From: Xiphias gladius
Taxonomy: Eukaryota; Chordata; Actinopteri; Istiophoriformes; Xiphiidae
Assembly (NCBI RefSeq): GCF_016859285.1
Contig: NC_053411.1
Location: forward strand, 18,541,222 to 18,605,221
Direction of reading: 5' to 3'
DNA: 64,000 nt
Below, in pieces: positions 54,371 through 64,000 of this stretch. Position 1 is the stretch's first letter. Each line of letters opens with the position of its first letter. The translations under genes were made by a program, and so were the position numbers. Below the pieces are notes generated by a model. It was not told the origin of the DNA. It was given only the letters and a program-made list of their open reading frames with translations, and ran no database searches.

Positions 54371-57300
54371 CCCTCCTTGATAGTCAAACAGAACTGATCA
54401 TATGAATATTGATAACTGGCTCTAAAGGTTTCAATGATGAACTTTTCAATTATTAACATATTTATATTTAAGGGATTAATATCCAAAACATACTCGCCCG
54501 CCTGTCTGTTGTTGATTCACCACTGATGGATGAAAACGATCCTCCGCTTCTTCTTCTTCTTCTTCTCAGTTAATTTTGCTTCAGGATTTTTCTCTAATTA
54601 CAGGTATTTTCTTGCAGTTATTTCTTCACATATTCGTCCTGTATCTTCTAGTTCTCGTCTTTTCTTCAGAAAATCTTGTTTGCTTCCATCTCGGGACTGT
54701 GAAACTCTACTTTTCTCTCCCTCTCTCTGTCAAATATATATACTGTACATATACACCCCGATTTTTCTTCTTTTCAAGGCTCTCCATCCTGCGACTCCTC
54801 CCTCTAACTGAATAAATATGATTGGACCGGGATGGATGCTTGACTGGGTGGATGAGCGTCTATGATCAGTTTGTTCCCTCCTTTTTCTTCTTTCGTTCTT
54901 TTGTCTCCAGACAGACAGAAGATGGAGATGAGGACGACGGTGTGAAACAGCAACGTAAGTGTCAGGTCTCGGATCGGCCACGGGTCACAGGTAATGGCAG
55001 AGGAAGGAAGAAAGGGACAAAAATGAAATACTGAAGGGCGACACACGGTGACAGCACACCGCACTCGCTGCCGTCCTATTTCCCAGCGTCGATGCTTGTC
55101 AGCTCTCCGGAAAAGCAGCAGTTGTGCACATTCGCTCCTCGGGTCAGGACACGCTGGCTACTGCACTTTGACAACAACTGTTTTGGCTGTGCAGTCATCC
55201 ACTGACACACAAAAGTCCTCAGATCCTTTACTTAGGTAAATGTACCAATGCCCCAGTGGAAAATACTCCATTACAAGTACAAGTTGTGCATTCGAAATCC
55301 TACTGAGGTAAAAGTATTTAAGTATTATCATTTAAATGTACTTCAAGAATAAAAAGTAATGGACTGGTTTTGGAGAAGATGGATTCCTGTGACTTTTATA
55401 TTATAATAAACTACATCATTGATCCTGAGTCGTGGAGGCTGCTCCAGGTGGAGCTGCTTTCAGCTACGTCAGAGACAGGGAGAGAGTTCAGTCCACTGGT
55501 TCCCAACCTGGGGGTCTGGCCTTTTCAAAGGGTCACCGGACAAATCTGGGGGGGTCTGAGAAGTTTAGAGTGGAAGTGTCTTTTTTGGTGGAACTGAAAA
55601 CAACTCAAACATCTGAAACATGACAAGGAGACAAAACTATAACTAGACTAATAAAACTACTAGATTGTAGGCTACTTGAGTAAATGTACTTAGTTACAGT
55701 TTTCCACTGGTAAAATTGTGTGACGCTGACATGTATGTTGCGCTTAATGTCACAGAATAAAACAAACAAACAAAAAGACTCATTTTATTGCAGAGAAAAC
55801 GAAAGAAACTGTTTAGCCAGAGCTGCAGTTTGCAACCCAGTTTCATCAGCAGTGTGTGTGTGTTTGCAACTGACGGCAGAATACGGGACTGTTTCTCAAG
55901 GAGAAGTCGAGCACTAACACGAAAGCAACTTGGGCGATTGTTTGGGGAGAAGCTGAACACGATCAGTCAGATCAGTCCGTGTTTCCTGTCTTTTGTTTTC
56001 TCTTGACGGATCCCCACTGTAACCACTGCTTGTTCTTTCAGCCGTTGGCCGACGAAGTGAGGGACTCTGCAGAGCACAAGTAGGAAAAGAAATAAACAAG
56101 ACACCTGTCCTTGATGTGTCCGTCAGACTCTGTGTCCCCTGGGAAACAGCTTCCCGCTGGGAGGAAGGTTCCCCCCCTGAGGGTCAGATTGAATCAGGGT
56201 GACAGTAGGGCACCTGCCCTGCCGCCACACACCTACAGATAAAGAAAAAAAACCCCAAGGTTAAACGAATTATTATATCCAAAATGTCTTCGTGCCTTCA
56301 TCAAGTTTTCACGTCGCAGATTTACACATTTTAAGTGAAAACAGCGGAAAACAATGCAGGATGCCGCCGTTTTCTCCGGTGAACATAAAAAGCTAAACGT
56401 ACTGTGAAAAAGTCAAAATCCTCAGAAGCACAACAGACGGACTGAGATTGGCGATGAACAAACACAGGCACCATGTCAGAGAATCCAACATTTCAAAAAA
56501 GGAAACGTGCTCACGTGAAAAATGTGGCTCCTCTTCCAGTTCCTGCAGAAATTGTAATAATCCAAACAAATGAAAATATTTGTCTTTTCTCCTCATGATT
56601 TTGTGGATTATTTTCCTTTTTCGGTCTCTAGAAATCGGAAAAACAATAAAATACAATGTGTCACCGGTAAAAATGGTTCGGAGCTCACTCAGTACTTACA
56701 ACTTCATTATGCTAAAACCTGAAATTGATTCTTGGCCCAGTAAAATGGAGCCAAGTCAAAATCGTTCCCCTAAAGTTGACATCGTACAGTGGCAAGTGCT
56801 GCTCAGCTGTAGGACAAAACCAAGTGTAGAACATTAAATCACGTATTCGATTCCTTCATATTCGGTTCGATTCAAAAGGTTTATTTGTCACTCAAAGGGC
56901 AATTTGAGGCGAGCGAGCGGCAAACAAATGTGCACACAGACAATTCATCGACACATAAAAACAATGTAAGAACACAAAAATTAGGAACAGCTGGAACGAC
57001 CCGCACAAGGACGTGTGACGGCGGCCAACAATATCCAAACGTCCTTCTGTCGGTTGAAGTAGACGAGCAAGTAACTGAGTACTTTCGCTAAAGGTGGAAT
57101 AAAACGTTGTCAGTGTTCCCTGATCTAAACCAGGCCGTGCAGATGCTGCCGAGCCCTTTTCACAGTCACATCTGTATTTTCTCTGAATCTCAATCCGTCA
57201 TCAAACAGAAGTATTTGTGAGTCTGGACGATTTCAACACGTCTGCCACGAATAACTGCAGGAAGACAAAGAACACGAAGAGTCTTCTCGCTCCTTAACTG

Positions 57301-58189
57301 GTTTCTTTAGTTTAACACCATGGTGATTTCCATATTTACCAGGAAAGTCACTGAGATAATGAACAGTGGCTGAAGTCTGCGACGACGATTCCCGTCGCCA
57401 CAACTGGATTGTCAGTGAAATGTCTGCGGCTGCAGCGAGAACGTGGCCGAGTTTCCTCCCGCTGCCGTTTGACTTTGTTGTTTTTTGCTGCTGAACAAAC
57501 CGTGATCTGGTTCAGTGAGTTTGGAGACGACCACGCCGAGAATACAGGACCAGGACACACACACACAGACACACACAGGACAGCGAGGAGGTGGTACCCC
57601 TGCTGCGTTTCAAATACGACCCCTCTGAGAGGTTCTGGTAAGTAAGTGTGTCAATGAACAGCGGTGATCACTCACACACACACAGAGCGTTATCGTCTGA
57701 TATTCTAATTAGTACGACATCAAAACAGGAAAGAGGTCCACCAGCTCCCAGCAGACGCGCAGCCTGTCCAACAGCCCTACCTTCACTGTGTGTGTGTGTG
57801 TGTGTGTGTCTGTCTTTACACCTCGGATCAACAATATAAGAAACTTTTCAGGTCATCTCAGCTCAGGGGAGGAAAAGCTGTGAAGTCAGTGTTTCTTCCA
57901 GATTTCCGGACGTCTCTCTCTTTCCGACGGGAGCCTTTTTCTTTTATTATCATTAATCGCAGAAGGTCATCAGACCCCTGGGCCTCGGTTGAGTCACTCA
58001 GAGACAGACTTGTCCCGCAGCCTCTCCAGCGCCGTCGTTGTCGTGAACCGTCGCCCCAGTCTCGGGTCCCATGCACTCTGCAGCCCTAGAAACAGTTTTA
58101 TCCCTTCGCCCTGATCTAGTTTTATCTCGGAGGTCTGCAGAGACGTCCTTGGAGCTGACGGTTTGGTTTTTGTCCTGACACCAAGTGTG

Positions 58190-58505
58190 AATTGTGGGAC
58201 CTTATATACTCCGGCGCGTGTCTTTCTAAACTCTGTCCAATCAGTTCATTTCGCCACAGATGGACTCCGGTCGAGTTCTGGACGCATCTCAAGGAAAATT
58301 AAACCAAGCAGGAGGCACCTGAACAAAGCGAAGGCTCTGAACACTTTTGTGTTTTCAAAAAATTTGCAAAAACTTCTGACAAGATTCACTTTTTGCATCG
58401 TGGGTTACCGAGCGTAGATTCATGTTCAAAAATGGCAGATTTATCCACTTAAAAATAAATCGACGACAGAATAAAGCGAAGGGGTCTGAATACTTTCTGA
58501 AGCCA
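58190..58505 (+). mobile_element. Diverged Tc1-type transposon 3' region
   Basis: The order of phrases 'ctctgtccaatcagttcat', 'ccacagatggactcc', 'catctcaaggaaaatta', 'ggcacctgaacaa', 'tttgcaaaaacttctga' and finally 'ggggtctgaatactttctga' is that of the non-coding end of a widespread fish Tc1-type element (recollection). No transposase frame survives. Confidence 0.65.
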
Positions 58506-61500
58506 AGTTGAAACCTGCAAAAAAAGAGTTTTGTGTGAATAACTCACTTCTAACGTGAAGGTCAGACAGAACCCTATAATTCTGAGTTCACGAGCTTGGA
58601 CGACACGTTGTGCGAACTGGTTCTTTTCTCTGACAGAATTCCCTGACTACACGTTCAGGTTTACTGGGCCTGTCAAGTATTTATCTCCTTCATGAAGTGG
58701 GAAAACCGACCAGCCTGGTCCTTAACGAACAAGCCTCCCCGTCCCGTTCAGCTGCTGGTTTCCCCCCCCCGCTGTCGCTTTTCTGTCATTTGTCGCCACA
58801 AACGTCGGCTTCAGGGGATCTGGAGGTGGATTTTACACGACGCCGCAGTCTCTCTGTGTGTGTGGCGAATATTATGTATTTAACGGGACATTTTAAAGCG
58901 CTTGTGTGCGTCCCTTCGCAGATGGTTTGACTTTCGGCGTGTGTGTGTCCTCTGGCTCTACTCCCCCACTCTTCTCCCCTCCTTCCAAGTCCCTTATCCC
59001 ACCCCTCCGAGTGGAAGCCCGAGATCCCTCCCCCCTTTATATCTGTGTCATTACACCGACCGAGTGTGTGAGGATTTCTCTTTGTAGCGAGTCCAACTTG
59101 GCACTGATGCAGTCACTGCAGGGAAAAGTGTGTGTTTTTAAGTGTGTGTTTAGATGTGTGTGTTGTGTCGCAGGTACAAGTAGGACAGCAGGCAGGGAGG
59201 AACAAGGACTCGGTGAGATGAAACGGGAAGTTTTTGAAATAAAACGGCGGTGAATATTCATAAGGGAGAACCAGAACAAAAACAGGACGCTGACACTTTT
59301 TAATTCATTCTTTTTGTACTTACGTTTTGTTTTCTTTTGACTTTCCTGCTTTTATTTTTACTCTTTTCCTGATGAACAGAGGGCCTCACTTAGGAAAACT
59401 CGTTTTTCGGCCGGATTAACGTATGGGGGAAGGGGGGCAACCCAAATTAATTTAGGAATATGCACCATATAAGCACATTATGAACTAACTTCATTTAAAT
59501 CCGCACGAAAGATTATTCTTGACCCAACTCAAGGTCCACTTACGAGCTTCTTGTACATGCAGCTGTATCACATGGTCTTCATCGGGTAACTGAGTTACAA
59601 AGTACGATGACATGAAAAAAACAGCTACTGAGTTCGCGTTTCAACAGATCCATCTCCGTGACGACGGAACAGACTCCATTCGCTGATGAAGACTGTGCGA
59701 TAACGGTCGAAAGCTCGGGAAAAAAAACGCTCGTAAGCGGGCCTTGGGTTGGGATTGTTTGGTCAAGCTAAAATAGTTATAGGTCTTAAGGCTAGATTTG
59801 GATATGGGACCTCTACAAATGACCAAAACACAAGTGACACATCATAAACCCGGAGCTTCTGGGGGCCCCTGGAGGTCTGGGGCCCTTTGCACAGGTGGTG
59901 ATCCAGCCTTGTGTACAGGGGATTTCAGACTGTGTGTCCACCACTCTGCACTGCTCTGATACTCAATGAGAGGACACCCCCCTCCAACTGTTTAATGCGG
60001 TTACAACTTCAGGATTAAGGTCTGTCACTTCATTCTGCTGTTGTTTCTAAGATTAACGTGGGATTAGGTTGTTTTTAGGACATTTCGTGGCGTCAGAGTC
60101 AAGCATCAGGCCCCAGGTTTTCCTCTGCTTAATACATATATATTTTTATAGCCTACATCGGACCCTGTTTTGGCGTCTGAATGCGACGGTTTAACTGAAA
60201 CAACCGAGAAAACCTGAGCAGCGCAGCCAAACACCTGAGGAAGAAACTAGCTGAATGCGATTCATCGACCAAATGTTTTTACTTAATATTTCTGTACATT
60301 CCCTCCTCTTCTTTTAAACACTGTGCAGCTTTTTCCACAGTAATATTTTTTAATATAAATTTCTATTTTATATTTATCCCTGCTTGGCTTCTGTGATAAC
60401 TGCGTTTTCTCGAACTTGCACGGCAACGCCGAGGCAAAATCCAAATTTTGAGTTTCTTTATAAATACTCACATTTTCCAGCGTCTGCTACATGTATTTGT
60501 TCACCTTTTACACACAAGTAGACAAAGTGATAACCTTGTTTTTGATGCAGTTTTATAATGAAAGATAATGCACGATGACAACAGACATTTTGGGTGCGCT
60601 TGTGTGTGTATTTTAGTTTTAGGGGAATGCTGAGATGAGCGTTTTGATCATGGGATCATGGTCGACTGACACAGAAAGTCACTTGTGCACTTGGTTTCTG
60701 TTTTTCCCTTCATTAAGTGCTGCTGGTCATTTTGAAGAGTGGAGGCAGAGACAGTACAAGTCAGGGATCCTGTTGTGTCGCTGGGTGCTGGAGCTTCTCT
60801 TTGTTTTGGGGATTATATGTCTAATCCTCACTTCTCAGCCTCCTTCAGATTTGTCACTTACAGCAGGATGTGGAATCTGGTTTTCTATAGGAGACGCTGC
60901 TGCTGCTTCATCAGGAATTAAACTTAATCTGTCGTTCGGGAGCGGGACAAACTCTGACCGCAACGCCGGACGTCTCCTGATGAATAAACCCGTCATTTCT
61001 CTGTGTGGGAGTTTGTGTCATGGGGCTAAAGGGAAACACCAGAGTCAGCTGTCCTGTCTGTGATGCTAAGCTAGGCTAGCCACTCCATTGAAAGCAAGTG
61101 ACAGGAGAGTCAACAGATAAAGAAAAGAGTTTTAATTGCCTCCACCAGTCACACCAGTCACTGCCAAGACGCTGTGAAAAGATGACGAGACCAAAGTTTT
61201 CCATCCACACTGGTGCTTTTTAAAACTTTGCCATCCACAAAAACCAAAAAACCAAAAAAACAACAAAAACATGTGAAGTCCTGCCCAGATTTTGTTCGAC
61301 ACAAACCACGTAAAAACAAAAAAAACAAACACTCAAATCAGATGCAGTGTGAACCGTGGTCTGAGGTGACAGGAGGAGGGAAAGACCGAGTAAAGGAACA
61401 AACAAGATTCCTGTTCGGCTGAATCAGCACATCACTGGTGTGTGTGTGTGTGTGTGACAGCAGCTTAAGTCGCTTTGTAGGAGATGTCTCAACACACACA

Positions 61501-61620
61501 TGGAGAGCCTTGAGGGTGTGTTAGCGTGAGGACTTTTTTTTTTTTTTTTTTAAATTCACACATTAATAGAATTCCACAGAGGCAAAGCCTGAGGGCTTCA
61601 CTCACACACACAAACACACA

Positions 61621-61731
<111 letters not shown>

Positions 61732-61879
61732 ATGATGCTGATGCAGCAGTAAAATGTTTTTCTTCTTCTGCTTGAAAACTTTTCTCACTTTTGTTCATTC
61801 ATTTCCAGCATCTCTGGCCACTCATCGCTGCATGCACTCTATTTTACCCACACACACACACACATGCACACGCACACAC

Positions 61880-62100
61880 ACACCAGGTGTTCAGTTTATT
61901 AGGGACACCTAGCTAACACTAATTCAGCCTAACACAACAGTCCTGTCATAAACCCTCCCTTCATGAAGGTTCTAATGTTCAGTTTTTCCTCAAACTGCTT
62001 GTGGAGCTGTTGAGTTGCTGTGACTCACACCGAGACGTGTTTGTAGCACTTGGTCTAACCTCACTGATATAAATGGGGTGGACAAAATATTAGAAACACC
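61880..62100. mobile_element. MITE-like repeat fragment
   Basis: It starts with ccaggtgttcagtttattag, close to the common fish MITE end 'caccaggtgttcctaataaa', and closes with ggacaaaatattagaaacac. The two outer parts are typical ends of short fish DNA transposons. The middle is unrecognised. Confidence 0.5.
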
Positions 62101-63155
62101 TCTCAGTAACACAAGTCAACAGAAAGTTGAATCAGTTGAAAAGGTTCGACTGCAGGTGTTGAAATCTCTGGAAGTGCTACTTCCACAGACTGCCCACGGC
62201 GGTGTGACGCTACGGATGCTTTTTACAGCTTTCTGGCAACAGGTATTTTGGTTTAGTTCCGGTCCGTGTGTATTCGTTAACCTGCGCCGAGCTGCGAGCA
62301 GTCAGTTGGTGGGTTTCCATCCATCTGCTTTTATGTACATTAAGAAAAAAAACAAACAAACCTGTATGGAAATCTCAAAATATTGAAAAAAATTCACAAA
62401 AAAGTTCTGTTCAAATTTAGGCTACGCGTGGAGGTAAACCCGTCTCATTCCCTTAGACGCAATAACAAATCATTTCTCCCGTACAACCCGTCCCACAGCC
62501 AACTGACCAACCCAAGACACACCAAGTGACTGAGAGGAAGTCGTTGTCTGTTGCTGCAGGTGATTTTAGTGCTTGTGTTGTGTCAGCAGATTTTTTTTTT
62601 TGGCCTTTATTTCAGTGCTCTTACACGCCCTCAGGTGACCAGGTCACAGTCGCCTTCCTCCAGCGGGCGGATTTTTTAAAAATGTCGTGCGAACGGGAAA
62701 CCTGGTTCCCCGGGTGGATTTCTCCTGGACAACGCCACGGTCTCCGCCACGGTTACAGGCAGCCATGTTTCCGATCAGCTCTTTTGTAAGAAGGCGTGTG
62801 GAGGACAAAACAGGTAACACAGAGTCACGTGTTTTACTTAAGTCAACTCACAACTACAAACTGCAAACAAAACAAAAAAACAAGATAGGTAATAAAATCC
62901 AAAGGTAATGTCGGAGGAAGGGGAGAAATCTGATTCCTGACCTGCTGCACATGTATGTTGACTTACCTGCGTAACCTGGGTCCTCTGAGTGACCTGGTTA
63001 CCCAAGTAAACGTATTGTTTAACAGTCGACTCCACGGACCAAAGATTTCTGAGGTTTTTCTTTCACATTAAATATTCTGAAACAACTCCCTCCAAGTAAA
63101 AGAGTAGAAATATTTTACTGAAGGTAACACACACAACAACCAGCTGCTGATCTGT

Positions 63156-63157
<2 letters not shown>

Positions 63158-63189
<32 letters not shown>
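63158..63189. repeat. CA microsatellite
   Basis: A pure (CA)n array of about 16 units in the flank of the gene whose terminal exon lies at 63644-63850. Confidence 0.95.
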
Positions 63190-63643
63190 ATATGGCCCTC
63201 AGACAGCTGTCACCAACCAGCTGTGTGTGCATGTAGTGAAAATCAGAGAGTGAATGTTTGTTTTTCTACAGCTGATAACGCGTATAAATAAAGTTTTGAT
63301 TGTCTGGACCTTTACTGACGGCCAACTTCACATCTTTCCAGGACTTTCCATGAGTATTAGTAAGTGTTTCCATGACTTATACACAAAAAAACCCCAGGAC
63401 TGTCCCATCACCTTCCAAAACTAGAAGTCAAAGAGCTTCCACATCTTGAAACTGTTCTTCCTTTTTCGGTTCGTCGTGTTTCAGACTTCAGAAAATTACC
63501 AAATATTGTTTCCAGACTTTTAACTGTCTGGAAAATAACAAATATTCCAGGATCTCCAGGACAGTGGGGGGGGGGGGCACTGTGCTCCTCAGCAGGTAAA
63601 ACTAGAATGCAAAGTGGTCATTTTTCTTCGGTTTTCCAATCAT

Positions 63644-63850
63644 CTATCTCCTCCCGCCGCCGCTCTTCACGCGTCCTCTGTTCTTCTTTGTGGTTTTCTT
63701 CTCCCTCGTTTTGGCCCTGGGGGGTTTGGAAAGGGGGGAGGAGGTGGCTGTGTTTAAACTCACTGGTGGGTCCTTTGAGAAATCAGCGAGGGGAACAGCT
63801 TGAGGTGTTTCCACGTCATCGAACAGGAGGGTTTCTGGAAACTCAGTCAC
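63644..63850 (-). CDS. Terminal coding exon of an unidentified gene (open at right edge)
   Basis: After a good acceptor (TTATATTTCAG) the minus strand reads VTEFPETLLFDDVE..., then a Pro/Ser-rich stretch and a strongly basic end with KPPRAKTREKKTTKKNRG and a Gly/Arg tail, stopping with TAG at 63644-63646. The acidic-to-basic change and the Lys/Arg-rich end suggest a nuclear, nucleolar or matrix-binding tail, but I do not recognise the protein. The 68 codons are uninterrupted. Upstream exons should lie beyond position 64000. Confidence 0.55.
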   Translation of the reverse strand: MTEFPETLLFDDVETPQAVPLADFSKDPPVSLNTATSSPLSKPPRAKTREKKTTKKNRGRVKSGGGRR

Positions 63851-64000
63851 CTGAAATATAAAAGAAATTATTATTATTATTATTATTGTTATTAATACAA
63901 AACTGGATCAAGTCAAGTTTTTTTTTTCCTACGTGTTGTTTTATGGTTAAAACTGCTGTTGAATTATGAATTTAAAGCTCCCTCCCTCCTTTCCTTTGAC
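63851..64000. other. Intron sequence at the right edge
   Basis: It contains the acceptor pyrimidine tract of the terminal exon at 63644-63850 and a (TTA)n array at about 63867-63892. No further exon is visible. Confidence 0.5.

Noticed and set aside
57348..57645. Opposed 74- and 78-codon reading frames in a GC-richer patch
   Set aside because: No conserved motif or consistent splice structure was seen; part of the plus frame is CA repeat.

Overview
The window reads as ordinary nuclear DNA of a ray-finned (teleost) fish. The evidence is multi-exon genes with GT-AG introns, very abundant CA/TG microsatellites, relics of L2-type LINEs and Tc1-type transposons, a teleost-style C2H2 zinc-finger gene, and basonuclin exons. 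I built the gene models by hand: exons were joined only where splice sites and reading phase both agreed. No database search was possible.

Layout. (1) About 2.9-20.5 kb, minus strand: an 18-exon gene for an AtuA / DUF1446-type enzyme with a likely mitochondrial presequence. Its last exon is not in the window, so the gene is open at the left edge. Its introns hold a two-block minisatellite and many CA/TG arrays placed close to splice sites. (2) 20.5-39.9 kb: a repeat-rich interval with a small family of divergent seven-transmembrane receptor genes. Two are intact on the plus strand (28166-29101 and 37164-38108). One is a gutted pseudogene on the plus strand (about 23.69-23.96 kb) and one a frameshifted, 5'-truncated pseudogene on the minus strand (33.9-34.57 kb). 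Reverse-transcriptase remnants, a LINE 3' end and a possible zona-pellucida-type exon lie among them. (3) 39.99-44.37 kb, minus strand: a complete 6-exon, 711-residue C2H2 zinc-finger gene with 12 fingers. (4) 46.13-53.21 kb, minus strand: a 7-exon basonuclin-family gene of 738 residues. It keeps the N-terminal basonuclin regions, the first zinc-finger pair and the nuclear localisation signal, but no C-terminal finger cluster was found. (5) 53.2-63.6 kb: mostly non-coding, with transposon relics and long CA repeats. It ends in the terminal coding exon (63644-63850, minus) of an unidentified gene that continues to the right.

The genes do not form an operon or one pathway. Two of the large minus-strand genes are DNA-binding regulators, one is a presumed metabolic enzyme, and the receptors are a locally duplicated family. 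The observations most worth a second look are: a bacterial-type AtuA protein kept in a vertebrate; complementary (CA)n and (UG)n arrays around exon 7 and at both ends of introns 9 and 12 of that gene; a basonuclin apparently without its C-terminal fingers; the rearranged receptor cluster with an orphan first-exon copy; and an in-frame triplication inside a Tc1 relic.
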